A stretch of 64,000 nucleotides of DNA from Chitinophaga sp. Ak27 (GCF_012726295.1 NZ_JABAOB010000002.1:496001-560000); one strand, 5' to 3'; shown: positions 26,140-36,083, numbered from the stretch's first letter. Numbers and translations: made by a program. Notes: generated by a model from the sequence alone, not told the origin.

Positions 26140-27555
26140 ATGGAAATTTTACACATCAGCGCGGAATGTTACCCGGTAGCCAAAGTAGGCGGGCTAGGTG
26201 ATGTGGTGGGGGCATTACCCAAATATCAGCACCAGTTGGGAAATTTTGCCAAAGTAGTGGTACCCGCTTACCGGACGAAGTATTATGATACACATGAATT
26301 TGATGTGGTACACCAGGCCGGTATGTGGCTGGGGCACGACTGGTACCACTTTAATGTATTAAAAGAGAGAAGTAACGAACTGGGATTCGACCTGTATCTG
26401 GTAGATATCCCCGGTTTGCTTGATACGCCGGGCGTGTACGGTTATCCAAATGATACAGAACGCTTCCTGGCTTTCCAGATTGCTGTGCTGGACTGGATCA
26501 ACGAATGGCAACATCAGCCGGATGTGATTCACATCCATGATCATCATACCGGGCTTATCCCGTTCCTGATGTACTATGGATATAAGTATGGCCGTTTGAA
26601 AGATATTCCTTCCGTGCTCACCATTCATAATGCCCAATACCAGGGCCAGTTTGGTTGGGATAAGCTGTACCTCATTCCTTCATTTGATCTGTGGAAGTCG
26701 GGCCTGCTCGACTGGGGCGGGGCCATTAACCCACTGGGAGCAGCGATTAAATGCGCCTGGCGGGTAACCACCGTATCGCCGGGTTACCTGGACGAGTTGT
26801 TTTATAACGCCAACGGCCTGGAAAGCCTCATCAGCCAGGAAAAAGATAAGATGGTAGGGATTTTGAACGGGATTGATACGGCGGTATGGGACCCGGAAGC
26901 TGATCATATGTTGCCCGCCAATTATGATATTGACACTATGGACGATGGTAAGCACCAAAATAAGGAACAACTCTGTGAACGGTTCGGATTGGATGCCTCT
27001 CTGCCACTGATCGCCTTTATAGGCCGGCTGGTAGGCGATAAGGGCGCCGATCTGCTGCCCGAAATTATCAGCCGTTCCTTGCATGAGCTTCCTGGGGAAG
27101 TGAATTTCCTGGTGCTAGGAAGTGGCGACCCGCATATTGAGTGGGCCCTGCAGCAAACCCGGCAAGCGGTTAGCTATGGTTTTAATGTACATATAGGATA
27201 CGACGAATCCTTATCGCACCTGATCTATGCCGGCGCCGACTTCCTGTTAATGCCTTCCCGGGTAGAGCCCTGCGGGCTTAACCAGATGTATGCGCTCCGC
27301 TATGGCACCATACCCATGGTACGTAGTACCGGAGGATTAAAAGACACGGTAATCGACTTTGGAGACAACGATGGAGTAGGTATACGATTTAACCAGGCAG
27401 GAGTCTGGGACGTTTGTTATTCCGTAAAACGGGCTATTGAACTGTATCACGATCCTGCACACCTCGAAGAAGTCCGTCTGAGAGGGATGAAGCGGGACCA
27501 TTCCTGGGGAAGCTCCGCACAGCGTTACCTCAGCATGTACAGCAGCATGAAGTAA
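26140..27555 (+). CDS. glgA: Glycogen/starch synthase (GT5)
   Basis: A 471-residue GT-B fold synthase that adds glucose from ADP- or UDP-glucose to the end of an alpha-1,4-glucan. The family N-terminal ADP-glucose-binding motif appears as KVGGLGDVVGALP (residues 16-28). Further on are VIHIHDHHTGLIP, LTIHNAQYQGQF, VSPGYLDE and the C-terminal nucleotide site IGRLVGDKGADL, with the catalytic-region PSRVEPCGLNQMYALRYGT near residue 374. It is about 54 bp before the glgC start, so the donor-making and polymerising enzymes are encoded together. The 254-bp upstream gap holds AT-rich sequence and no clear consensus promoter. Confidence 0.94.
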   Translation: MEILHISAECYPVAKVGGLGDVVGALPKYQHQLGNFAKVVVPAYRTKYYDTHEFDVVHQAGMWLGHDWYHFNVLKERSNELGFDLYLVDIPGLLDTPGVYGYPNDTERFLAFQIAVLDWINEWQHQPDVIHIHDHHTGLIPFLMYYGYKYGRLKDIPSVLTIHNAQYQGQFGWDKLYLIPSFDLWKSGLLDWGGAINPLGAAIKCAWRVTTVSPGYLDELFYNANGLESLISQEKDKMVGILNGIDTAVWDPEADHMLPANYDIDTMDDGKHQNKEQLCERFGLDASLPLIAFIGRLVGDKGADLLPEIISRSLHELPGEVNFLVLGSGDPHIEWALQQTRQAVSYGFNVHIGYDESLSHLIYAGADFLLMPSRVEPCGLNQMYALRYGTIPMVRSTGGLKDTVIDFGDNDGVGIRFNQAGVWDVCYSVKRAIELYHDPAHLEEVRLRGMKRDHSWGSSAQRYLSMYSSMK

Positions 27556-27609
27556 TATGACATTGCATATTAAATTTTGAACGATGATCTTCTAAAACCA
27601 ATTCCATTT

Positions 27610-28881
27610 ATGACAAATGATGTAATATCCATTATTCTCGGAGGTGGGGCCGGCACCCGCCTATATCCGCTTACCCGCCGCCGTTCAAAGCCCGCGGTGC
27701 CCCTGGCCGGTAAATACAGATTGGTGGATATTCCCATCTCCAATTGTTTGAATGCTGAACTGAACCGCATCTTTGTACTGACGCAGTTCAACTCGGCCTC
27801 CCTGAACAAACACATCAAAAACACGTACCACTTCAGCAATTTCGACAAGGGATTTGTGGACATCCTCGCGGCGGAACAAACCCCTGATAACCCTACCTGG
27901 TACCAGGGTACGGCCGATGCGGTGCGACAGTGTCTTCACCACATGGAAAACTTTGAGTTCGAATATGTACTCATCCTCTCCGGTGACCAGCTGTACCAGA
28001 TGGATTTTAAAAAGATGATCCGCCATCATATCGATACCGGCGCGGAAATTTCCATCGCCACCATCCCGGTGAGCGCCAGGGATGCTTCTGATTTCGGTAT
28101 TTTAAAGCAGAATGAAGAAGGCGCTATCGTGTCATTTACGGAAAAACCATCCCAGGCAGTCCTGCCGCCATGGGCGTCGGAAGTAAGCGAAGAAATGCAG
28201 AAGGAAGGACGTATCTACCTGGCCAGTATGGGTATCTATATTTTCAGCCGGCAGGTGTTGTTCGACATACTCAATGATAAGCCCGATGCTACCGACTTCG
28301 GTAAGCAGGTTATCCCGCAGGCCATAGAAGCCCAACGCCGCATTTTCAGCTACCAGTATGAAGGCTACTGGACCGATATCGGGAATATCCAGTCATACTT
28401 TGAAGCCAATATCGGCCTCACAGATGAAATCCCGCTGTTTAACCTCTTCAATGAATCTCAAACCATCTACTCCAGGGCCCGGATGTTGCCCCCCTCAAAA
28501 ATTTCCGGTACCATGGAGAAAACAATGATCGCCGATGGTTGTATTATAATGGCAAACCGGCTCGAAAGGGTCGTGGTAGGCATACGCACCCGCATCGGTA
28601 AAGGCACCGAAATCAGCAATGCCTATATTATGGGAAGCGATTACTATCAAACCCTCGATGAAATTGAAAAAGCCAAAGCCCAGGGCCGGCCATTTATGGG
28701 CATCGGTGAAAACTGCGTGATCAACAATGCCATCGTCGATAAAAATTGCGCCATCGGAAACGGCGTACATATCAACGGAGGTAAGCATCTGGCCGACGGC
28801 GATTTTGAAAAGTATACAGTGAAAGACGGCATTGTAGTTGTTAAAAAAGGAGTAATCCTGGAAGACGGATTCAGTATTTAA
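27610..28881 (+). CDS. glgC: Glucose-1-phosphate adenylyltransferase
   Basis: A 423-residue enzyme making ADP-glucose from ATP and glucose-1-phosphate, the committed step of bacterial glycogen synthesis. The start at ATG 27610 places SIILGGGAGTRLYPLTRRR at the very N-terminus as expected; a TTG 33 bases upstream is in frame but less likely. Other motifs are KPAVPLAGKYRLVDIPISN, the catalytic-region ILSGDQLYQMD and the sugar-binding FTEKPSQ, with a C-terminal left-handed beta-helix (NCVINNAIVDKNCAIGNGVHI) that carries allosteric control in the family. The next gene (GH130) begins 13 bp later. Confidence 0.95.
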   Translation: MTNDVISIILGGGAGTRLYPLTRRRSKPAVPLAGKYRLVDIPISNCLNAELNRIFVLTQFNSASLNKHIKNTYHFSNFDKGFVDILAAEQTPDNPTWYQGTADAVRQCLHHMENFEFEYVLILSGDQLYQMDFKKMIRHHIDTGAEISIATIPVSARDASDFGILKQNEEGAIVSFTEKPSQAVLPPWASEVSEEMQKEGRIYLASMGIYIFSRQVLFDILNDKPDATDFGKQVIPQAIEAQRRIFSYQYEGYWTDIGNIQSYFEANIGLTDEIPLFNLFNESQTIYSRARMLPPSKISGTMEKTMIADGCIIMANRLERVVVGIRTRIGKGTEISNAYIMGSDYYQTLDEIEKAKAQGRPFMGIGENCVINNAIVDKNCAIGNGVHINGGKHLADGDFEKYTVKDGIVVVKKGVILEDGFSI

Positions 28882-28894
28882 CAAAATCAGTAAC

Positions 28895-30364
28895 ATGCGA
28901 CTGTCAATAGAGCGGAAATCTACCAAGATTTACCCCGATCTGAAACGGGTGGTAGCAAGATTTTTCTTCAACGGAGAAGCCAGGGCTAAATCCATCATTC
29001 AATTGGTAGCCGCCATGAGCGATGCGGAAGTAGACATAACTATTATGCCTATACTAAGAGAGTTCTCCCGTCGCCATAGAAATATTACACGCATTTTTGA
29101 ACGGCATGCCGACCGGCTCCGCCACCTCTTTCCCAGCCTCAACCTGAATTATGATAGCCTGTCACACAAACGAAAGTTGTTGACAGGCTCTTATTTCACC
29201 AACGAATATTCAATCGAATCTGCCGCCTTTTTCAATCCCTCCCTCATCGAAGATATAGACCAGAGCGGACTGGAAGAAGGCGAAAAACGCGTGATCATGA
29301 GCTTCCGGGCCGTGGGAGAAGGACACGTTTCTTCCATTGCCTTTCGCTCCGGTGTCATCAATAAAAATAACGAAATCTCCCTGGTATCGCCCGGCAACTA
29401 TGTGGATGAGGCAGAAATTATCCGCAATTCCAGGTACCAGAAACACACTTTCTTTCAAAACGCCGTATCTATCCGCTTGCCGGACTCCGTTATGCAGGAA
29501 ATACAAAACAGCCTGCCCGATGAGTTCGAGTACCTGTCCCTCAAAAAAGTAATCCGGGAAATGCAGCAGCGATTCCAGGTAGACCACCTCCTGAAGAAAG
29601 GCCTGGAAAGAATGCTATGGTTGGCAGACTCCTACTATGAGCTGAATTTTTCACTCGATACCGACTTGTCCGACCGGGTTATTTTTCCCTATTCAGAAGC
29701 GGAAAGCAGGGGGATAGAAGATGCCCGCTTCGTGAAGTATACCAGCGAAAATGGTAATGTAACCTATTATGCCACCTACACGGCGTACGATGGGATTACC
29801 ATTCAGCCCAAACTGCTGCAAACAAAAGACTTCTATAATTTCAACATCATGCCGCTTTACGGAGAAGGCGCACAGAACAAGAACCTGGCGCTGTTTCCCC
29901 GCAAGATAAACGGTAAATACGTCATGATTTCCCGTATTGACGGTATCAACGGCTACATCATGTATTCCGATAAGATCAATATCTGGGAAAATCCACGACT
30001 GTTACACCGCCCTAAATATGCGTGGGAATTTGTACAGGTAGGAAATTGCGGCTCGCCGATAGAAACACCCGAAGGATGGCTGGTGATTACCCATGGCGTT
30101 GGCTCTATGCGTACTTACTGCATAGGAGCCAGTTTGCTCGACCTCAACGATCCGGGCCGGGAGATAGGCCGCCTGCGAGAGCCCCTGCTCATGCCCAATA
30201 AAGATGAGCGGGAAGGATACGTACCCAACGTGTTGTACTCCTGCGGCTCCATGGTACATAACGACGAACTCATTATCCCTTATGGTTTATCTGACTACGC
30301 GTCGGGATTTGCCGCCGTAAACCTCGAGAAATTGCTCTCCCAGATAAAAGCCGATGGTGTCTAA
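28895..30364 (+). CDS. Glycoside hydrolase family 130 protein (inverting glycoside phosphorylase-like)
   Basis: A 489-residue protein with a 170-residue helical N-terminal extension and a C-terminal five-bladed beta-propeller of the GH130 type. Propeller landmarks are ESRGIEDARFVKYT (about residue 270, containing the conserved Asp-Ala-Arg), VTYYATYTAYDG, NLALFPRKINGKYVMISR, GNCGSPIETPEGWLVITHG and a final IIPYGLSDYASGFA. GH130 enzymes phosphorolyse or hydrolyse beta-mannosides, but members next to glycogen genes are uncharacterised. It lies 13 bp after glgC and is convergent with a GT4 gene that ends 14 bp away. A role in glucan or mannan turnover is plausible but unproven. Confidence 0.85.
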   Translation: MRLSIERKSTKIYPDLKRVVARFFFNGEARAKSIIQLVAAMSDAEVDITIMPILREFSRRHRNITRIFERHADRLRHLFPSLNLNYDSLSHKRKLLTGSYFTNEYSIESAAFFNPSLIEDIDQSGLEEGEKRVIMSFRAVGEGHVSSIAFRSGVINKNNEISLVSPGNYVDEAEIIRNSRYQKHTFFQNAVSIRLPDSVMQEIQNSLPDEFEYLSLKKVIREMQQRFQVDHLLKKGLERMLWLADSYYELNFSLDTDLSDRVIFPYSEAESRGIEDARFVKYTSENGNVTYYATYTAYDGITIQPKLLQTKDFYNFNIMPLYGEGAQNKNLALFPRKINGKYVMISRIDGINGYIMYSDKINIWENPRLLHRPKYAWEFVQVGNCGSPIETPEGWLVITHGVGSMRTYCIGASLLDLNDPGREIGRLREPLLMPNKDEREGYVPNVLYSCGSMVHNDELIIPYGLSDYASGFAAVNLEKLLSQIKADGV

Positions 30365-30378
30365 ATCTCCCCCGAAAA

Positions 30379-31380
30379 CTACATACGGGCATACAATGCC
30401 AGGTATTGCGCCACCATTTTTTCCATACTGAAATTTTCCCGGGCATGTACATGACATTGCTCCCGGCTGATGGACTGTAAGGCGGCCACGCGCGCTATGG
30501 CCTCGGGGAGGCTGTTGACCAGGAAGCCGGTTTGTCCGTCTATGATCAGCTCCGGCATCGCTCCGCGGTTGAAGGCGATCACGGGAGTGCCACAAAGCAT
30601 GGCCTCCGCTACACTCAGCCCAAACGGTTCCTCGAAACGAATCAGGTGCAGTAACGCTAAAGCCTTACCCAGCAAGGCGCTACGCTGGGCGCCGCCAACG
30701 GGTCCCAAAAACTTGATCTGCTCCTGGTCAACAAACGGCAGTACTCTTTCCCGGTAGTACCGCTCATCTTGTATAATACCTGCTATCACGAGCTGTAACC
30801 CGGTATGCCGCGCCACCTGGATGGCTTCGTGCGCGCCCTTATCCGGGTGGATACGCCCGTAATACAGTAAGTACTTATCTGCCTCAGGTTCGTAAGGAAA
30901 ATCAGCAGTATTGATCCCGTTGTAAATAGTAGCCGCATATTGCAGCGCCGGATGGCGGTCGGCATTACTGATAGATACATACCGGCCTACATCGTTATAC
31001 CGCTGGTATACCGGGATTATTTTGGGAGAAGAAAAGCCGTGGATGGTGGTCACCATCGGCGTTTTCACCAACCGTGAATAGGTAAGGGGTAAGAAATCGA
31101 AATGGCTGTGCAGGATATCAAAATTCCCCGCCTGTTCCATGAAATAACTGATATGCATACACTCGGTTACTTTGGCATCGGCGTCCCGGTCTTCTTCATA
31201 CCCTTGGGGACAGATGGCCGCCAGATGTCCGCTGGTATGTGAATCGCCCGTAGCAAAGAGGGTTACATCAACGCCCCGGGCTACCAGTCCTTCTGCCAGG
31301 TTGCTGGCCATTTGTTCCCAGGGACCATAATGCCGGGGAGGCGTACGCCAGGCTACCGGCGCCAGTATAGCTATTTTCAT
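30379..31380 (-). CDS. Glycosyltransferase family 4 protein
   Basis: A 333-residue GT-B glycosyltransferase. The N-terminal domain begins MKIAILAPVAWRTPPRHYGPWE and has the ILHSHFDF acceptor-side segment; the donor domain carries YYGRIHPDKGAHEAIQVA (about residue 180), IKFLGPVGG and the GT4 catalytic-region signature PFGLSVAEAMLCGTPVIAFNRGAMPE near residue 257. It is encoded on the opposite strand to glgA-glgC-GH130, with only 14 bp between the gene ends, an arrangement that suggests a shared glucan or mannan theme. Donor and acceptor are unknown. A shared hairpin at 31457-31488 separates it from the upstream small-membrane-protein gene. Confidence 0.88.
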   Translation of the reverse strand: MKIAILAPVAWRTPPRHYGPWEQMASNLAEGLVARGVDVTLFATGDSHTSGHLAAICPQGYEEDRDADAKVTECMHISYFMEQAGNFDILHSHFDFLPLTYSRLVKTPMVTTIHGFSSPKIIPVYQRYNDVGRYVSISNADRHPALQYAATIYNGINTADFPYEPEADKYLLYYGRIHPDKGAHEAIQVARHTGLQLVIAGIIQDERYYRERVLPFVDQEQIKFLGPVGGAQRSALLGKALALLHLIRFEEPFGLSVAEAMLCGTPVIAFNRGAMPELIIDGQTGFLVNSLPEAIARVAALQSISREQCHVHARENFSMEKMVAQYLALYARM

Positions 31381-31456
31381 GGATGGGGTGTTTTTGGGGA
31401 GAGATCCGTCAAATCAGGGGCCAAAGCAATACGGTCGTCAGCGACGGAAAATAAAT

Positions 31457-31488
31457 ATGCAACACCTCTCCGGGAAAAGGTGTTGCAT
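31457..31488 (-). terminator. Rho-independent terminator after the GlsB-like gene
   Basis: Eleven-base perfect arms at 31457-31467 and 31478-31488 with a ten-base loop. On the minus strand the stem is followed by ATTTATTTT. It would stop read-through from 31514 into the GT4 gene. Confidence 0.6.
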
Positions 31489-31513
31489 GTGACGGTAATA
31501 ATGGAGTAATTAC

Positions 31514-31753
31514 TTAGCCCCGTTTAATAAGCCTGATCAGCCAGATCAGGATAATAGATCCGACTAAAGCGGTGAGCAGTGAGCCAATAAGGCTGCTGCC
31601 CATGTGTATGCCCAGCCGGCCAAATATCCAGCCGCCAAACCAGCCGCCAATAACACCCACAACGATGTCTATAATAATCCCAAATCCTTCTCCACGCATA
31701 ATTTTACCGGCCAACCATCCTGCAATGCCGCCAATTATCAGAGTCCAAATCAT
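31514..31753 (-). CDS. GlsB/YeaQ/YmgE family (transglycosylase-associated) membrane protein
   Basis: A 79-residue, very hydrophobic protein with three glycine-zipper membrane segments: MIWTLIIGGIAGWLAGKIM, IIIDIVVGVIGGWFGGWIFG and a last helix ending in IWLIRLIKRG. This is the whole of the family fold. Members are induced by stress in several bacteria; their molecular role is not known. It is transcribed alone, with a terminator downstream, and the upstream 160 bp before bshC is AT-rich. Confidence 0.88.
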   Translation of the reverse strand: MIWTLIIGGIAGWLAGKIMRGEGFGIIIDIVVGVIGGWFGGWIFGRLGIHMGSSLIGSLLTALVGSIILIWLIRLIKRG

Positions 31754-31941
31754 AATGAATGCATTTAGTGCTAAATTGAATATACTACTAAAATTGAATA
31801 TATAAATAAATCACGGATGGCGAACCGAAAAATTAATTTTGGATCACGTTCTAACTATTTAACTAACTTCGTACATTCAAAAATTTCGATGTATTGGCAC
31901 GCATCGTTCTATAATTGATCATTTGTAATTCACAACTCAAT

Positions 31942-33528
31942 ATGCTGGAGTATATTCCTTATGGGAAAACTGGTTATTTCAACCAGCTGGTAACAGATTT
32001 TTTAGCCGAGCATTCGCAGATCAGACCGTTTTATACCTATTCTCCCGTACATCCGGACTTTGGAGCGGCCATCCAGGCCAGGCAAGGGTTTAATACACCG
32101 CGAGCCGAACTGGTAAAGGCTTTGGAACAACAGTATGCTTCACTCGAACCGGCAAAAGCCGTACAGGATAATGTTACGGCGCTGCTGCAACCCACTACCT
32201 TTACGGTGTGTACCGCCCATCAACCCAACATCTTCACTGGGTACCTTTATTTCGCCTATAAGATCCTGCAAACGATTAAGCTTTGCCAGGAGCTGAAACA
32301 ACAATATCCGCAGCACCACTTTGTACCGGTATATTATATGGGTAGTGAAGATGCCGACCTGGAAGAACTGGGCAGCATCTACCTCGATGGTAAAACCCTT
32401 ACCTGGAATACCGGCCAGCAGGGCGCTGTAGGACGTATGCATCCGGGCGGACTGGAAGCGCTGCTCACCGAAGTAAAGCAATCGCTGGGCTATGCCCCCC
32501 ACGGCGCCGGGCTGATGGAACTGCTCCAGAAAGCCTACCTCGAACACCGCAATATCCAGGAGGCCACTTTATACCTGGTACACGCGCTCTTTGGCCGCTT
32601 TGGCCTGGTAGTGCTGGTTCCCGATAATGCTGCCCTGAAGCGTTTGTACATTCCCGTTATGAAGGATGAACTCTTCCACCAGGCCTCCCATGCAATCGTA
32701 AATGAGACCATGGAAAAATTGTCGACACATTATAAAGTACAGGCCAATCCCAGGGAAATAAACCTGTTCTACCTGCAGGACGGCAGCCGGGAACGTATTG
32801 TGCAGGAAGGCGGGGAGTGGAAAGTATTACACACCTCGTTGACTTTCACCGCCAGCTCTCTCGAAGCAGAACTGGAAGCACACCCCGAAAGATTTAGTCC
32901 CAATGTTATTTTACGCGGCATGTTCCAGGAAACGATCCTGCCCAACATCGCGTTTATTGGCGGTGGCGGCGAAATTGCCTACTGGCTGGAACTGAAACAG
33001 CTGTTTGCCCACTACGGCGTGCCTTACCCGGTGCTGCTGCTGCGCAATTCCCTGCTGCTCACCGACCAGCCGTCTATGCAGCGTATGCATAAACTGGGAC
33101 TCAACGCTACCATGTTGTTCAAGCCAACGGAAGATATCGTGAACGACTATGTGAAACAACATACTAACACATCGCTGGTATTGAAGGATGAATATACCGC
33201 GGTGGAACACTTATTCGATGCCCTGGAAGCCAAGGCGCGTAATATTGATGTAACCCTGGTGGCTACTACCGCTACAGAAAGGAAGCGGGCGCTCAAAGCC
33301 ATCGGTAAACTGGAACATAAATTCCTGCGGGCAGAAAAGAAAAAGTTTGCCTGGCAAACTGACCAGATCAGGGGCGTTAAAAACAGGTGGTTCCCTGCCG
33401 GCTCCCTCCAGGAACGTAAGGAAAACTTTATGCCTTGGTTTGCCCAGGAAGGCCCTGCCTTCTTCGACAGGATACTGGCTGCGTTAACGCCCGTAACCGA
33501 CCAGTTTACGATTTTAGGAGAAGATTAA
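31942..33528 (+). CDS. bshC: Bacillithiol biosynthesis cysteine-adding enzyme
   Basis: A 528-residue BshC, which joins cysteine to glucosaminyl-malate as the last step of bacillithiol synthesis. The ATG at 31942 is chosen because the conserved start is MLEYIPYGKTGYF followed by FYTYSPVHPDF; a TTG 27 bases upstream is also in frame. Characteristic segments are the core-fold CTAHQPNIFTGYLYFAYKILQTI (about residue 100), YYMGSEDADLEELG, NVILRGMFQETILPNIAFIGGGGEIAYWLELK (a long conserved block, about 330-360) and the C-terminal coiled-coil region ending KENFMPWF. The glycosyltransferase BshA and deacetylase BshB are not in the window. A strong terminator follows. Confidence 0.93.
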   Translation: MLEYIPYGKTGYFNQLVTDFLAEHSQIRPFYTYSPVHPDFGAAIQARQGFNTPRAELVKALEQQYASLEPAKAVQDNVTALLQPTTFTVCTAHQPNIFTGYLYFAYKILQTIKLCQELKQQYPQHHFVPVYYMGSEDADLEELGSIYLDGKTLTWNTGQQGAVGRMHPGGLEALLTEVKQSLGYAPHGAGLMELLQKAYLEHRNIQEATLYLVHALFGRFGLVVLVPDNAALKRLYIPVMKDELFHQASHAIVNETMEKLSTHYKVQANPREINLFYLQDGSRERIVQEGGEWKVLHTSLTFTASSLEAELEAHPERFSPNVILRGMFQETILPNIAFIGGGGEIAYWLELKQLFAHYGVPYPVLLLRNSLLLTDQPSMQRMHKLGLNATMLFKPTEDIVNDYVKQHTNTSLVLKDEYTAVEHLFDALEAKARNIDVTLVATTATERKRALKAIGKLEHKFLRAEKKKFAWQTDQIRGVKNRWFPAGSLQERKENFMPWFAQEGPAFFDRILAALTPVTDQFTILGED

Positions 33529-33546
33529 AGGAGATAACTTAATAAA

Positions 33547-33585
33547 AAAACAAGCGCCGGTAATATGCTTACCGGCGCTTGTTTT
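33547..33585. terminator. Bidirectional terminator between bshC and the FUSC gene
   Basis: Perfect 17-base arms at 33547-33563 and 33569-33585, a five-base loop, an A-run on the left and a T-run on the right. It serves the two convergent genes. Confidence 0.87.
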
Positions 33586-33633
33586 AAATATCTCATTATT
33601 AATTACTTATAACGATATGCCGCAATAAAATTT

Positions 33634-35868
33634 TCAAAATTTTATCTGCCCCAGCGCTTTACTCATATCCTTCATCAGCGACAGGATGGCAACCAGTTGA
33701 TCATGCACCTGTTTTGTTTCCAGCATCTCATCTCTCACCGGAGTAGCTCCTTTGCCTTCATTAATTTCCTGCTGGCGCTGGTGCACCAGGCTTTCCAGGT
33801 GCGCATCGAGCCGGTCAAAGGCGTGTACAATGGGAGATGGCTGCGCATTGGCGCTGGTAGCCGGGTCCATCATCAGTTGGAGCTGATCCATGTAATGCAA
33901 CAAGTAATCCGTGATTTCGCGGTATTCCGGGCGGGGAAACTGTACGCCATGATGCATGCTGTAAGCCGCCAGCGTAGCGGTATGAGAGGTAAGGGTATGA
34001 TTCAGTACCACGTAGTGATATACTTCCGACGGATTCTTTTGCTTGCTCTTGGGTTCTGACAGCATTCGCTGGAAGGCCGCCATCATATTGGCAGAGGCCA
34101 CATAGGTATCTTTCCTGGCCAGCTTAAAATCGACAACAGCTACCTTTTCGTTGGAATAGGCCCGCATTACCAGCTCAAAATACTTGCTGCTGGCACTCAT
34201 CATCTTCTTCATATAATCCGGCAGGAAGTTATGCTCCCAGGTGGGCCATAGCAGCATGTTGGCGAAAAAGGCCAGGCCACCGCCGATAAAGGTGTCCAGC
34301 ACCCGCTGGGTAAGGTTGTACAGGTCTGACGGATGCAGGAAATGCAACAGGAAAATGACAAAGGGCGTAGTGAAAAATACACTCAACGTATACTGGATGG
34401 TCATGAAGCTATAAGCGCCCAGGATACAGAGCAGCATCATGATAAAGATCACGGTATTGTTGTGGGTAACGTACAGCAGCCCCGCGGCAAATAGGGCGCC
34501 GGTAACGGTGCCTATCAGGCGTTGGATGCTCCGCGATTTGGTAAGCCCGAAACCTGGCTTCAGGATCACTACTACAGTCAGCAAAATCCAGTATACCCGG
34601 TCCAGGTGCAGGGCGATTCCCAGCCCATAACCCGCCACGGTAGCCAGGCTTACGCGGATGGCATGCCGGAAGATATGCGACTTGAACGTAAGGTTATCCC
34701 GGAATGTTTCAAAGTCATATTTCTGGCGGGTGGTAAATTTCGACAGCTCCAACTTTGGATCTATCGACTCGTCTTTCAATCGCTCCAACCGGGTGAGGCG
34801 ATGCAGGTTATAAATGCGCTGCGCCATATCCTGCAGGTTTTGCAGGATGTTGGTGAGCGGGATGGTGCGGGTTCTTTCCTTGAGGGTGGGGAGTTGCAGG
34901 GTAATGTCGGCAATGGCTTGCTTTACCTTTTCCATTTCTGCCTTCAGGTTGTTTTTAGGTAAGGAGCGCTGGCCGGCAGCTACGGCTATACCGATATTAC
35001 GCAGCTCCTGCACAAAAGCCAGGATGAGGGTATGGAATTTTTCCAGGATATCCAGGTCTTTAAAATCGGCCTGCAGGGCGTTGTAGTCTGTTTGCGAGGC
35101 CATGATCTGTTCTTGGAGGTCTACCATATCCAGAAAAATAAGCACCATGCTTTTGTTGATGCTAGTGGTTCCTTGTTGGGCAGAACGCCTTTTCAGCAGC
35201 AGCTCCCGTACATTCTCTTGTTTTTCGTTGACGATCACCTGTTGCGCCAGCACCGCCTTATAGTTGTCGATCACATTGACGCCCGGCGTATAAAAATTGG
35301 CCCGTTGCTCCAGGTAGCGGGCAGTTTGGGTGATACAATCGCCCAAGGCCTGCTGTACGTTGAGATAGGGGCGTATCTGCCATAACACCAGCGCCAGTGC
35401 GGCATACCAGATGCTGCCCAGCAATACCATAGAAGCATGCAGGAGTGTGAGTTGCGGCGTGAGCTGGGTTTCGCCCAGTATGGATACCATCACGAGTAAA
35501 CAGCCGGTGCCTATATTGCCGCCCCGGTTCCCGTATACCAGCATCATGGCAAAAACAAAGCAACAAACAATTATCCAGATGGCCATCGGGATCGGGTAAG
35601 GTATCAGCAGGCCGGTACCCAACGCAGTAAAGAAAATGAGAATGGTACTGATGATCAGCCCATTCCGTTTATGGATAATAGTGCCCGGTACATCACTAAG
35701 GGCGGTACACAGTGCCCCCATCGACATGGCGATGCCCAGTCCCAGCTCATCGAAATACGCAAATACCAGCGAAGGTACAACCACACTGATGGTGGTACGC
35801 ATACCGTTGCTGAAATGATAACTATAAAGGAAGTTTTTAATGTTATTGATTCGCTGTTCTGTATGCAA
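33634..35868 (-). CDS. FUSC family inner-membrane protein (YccS/YhfK-like), probable TTG start
   Basis: A protein of about 744 residues with two blocks of membrane helices (about residues 25-165 and 395-530), each followed by a soluble helical domain, the FUSC/YccS layout related to aromatic-acid exporters. Landmarks are MRTTISVVVPSLVFAYF in the first block and VSLATVAGYGLGIALHLDRVYWILLTVVVILKPGFGLT in the second. The frame runs on to an ATG at 35991, but an exact TATCTTTG promoter element sits inside that extension at 35891-35898. The TTG at 35868 gives MHTEQRINNIKNFLYSYHFSNG, matching the usual family N-terminus and length. The start is therefore inferred from promoter and family, not certain. 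Substrate unknown. Confidence 0.82.
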   Translation of the reverse strand: MHTEQRINNIKNFLYSYHFSNGMRTTISVVVPSLVFAYFDELGLGIAMSMGALCTALSDVPGTIIHKRNGLIISTILIFFTALGTGLLIPYPIPMAIWIIVCCFVFAMMLVYGNRGGNIGTGCLLVMVSILGETQLTPQLTLLHASMVLLGSIWYAALALVLWQIRPYLNVQQALGDCITQTARYLEQRANFYTPGVNVIDNYKAVLAQQVIVNEKQENVRELLLKRRSAQQGTTSINKSMVLIFLDMVDLQEQIMASQTDYNALQADFKDLDILEKFHTLILAFVQELRNIGIAVAAGQRSLPKNNLKAEMEKVKQAIADITLQLPTLKERTRTIPLTNILQNLQDMAQRIYNLHRLTRLERLKDESIDPKLELSKFTTRQKYDFETFRDNLTFKSHIFRHAIRVSLATVAGYGLGIALHLDRVYWILLTVVVILKPGFGLTKSRSIQRLIGTVTGALFAAGLLYVTHNNTVIFIMMLLCILGAYSFMTIQYTLSVFFTTPFVIFLLHFLHPSDLYNLTQRVLDTFIGGGLAFFANMLLWPTWEHNFLPDYMKKMMSASSKYFELVMRAYSNEKVAVVDFKLARKDTYVASANMMAAFQRMLSEPKSKQKNPSEVYHYVVLNHTLTSHTATLAAYSMHHGVQFPRPEYREITDYLLHYMDQLQLMMDPATSANAQPSPIVHAFDRLDAHLESLVHQRQQEINEGKGATPVRDEMLETKQVHDQLVAILSLMKDMSKALGQIKF

Positions 35869-35890
35869 ACGTATACGGGTTTTTGATGGC

Positions 35891-35898
35891 CAAAGATA
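35891..35898 (-). promoter_or_regulatory. Bacteroidota -7 element TATCTTTG, FUSC gene
   Basis: Exact TAnnTTTG on the minus strand, predicting a start of transcription near 35884, 16 bases before the TTG at 35868. A second exact match, TAAATTTG, lies at 35928-35935. Confidence 0.5.
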
Positions 35899-36083
35899 GG
35901 GAAAAGCTTTTCGGTTTTTTCCAACACCAAATTTAATTGTAATTGTTCTTTTTACTATATTTATAATCAGACTCTTAGGTGGTCGCGGCATACTGCGGAC
36001 AGAGGCTATTGGCCGGCAATTGTGTATAAATAATTACGGTATATTATGGCTTCTCACTTAAATTACTTTTTGATTTAAAATTA

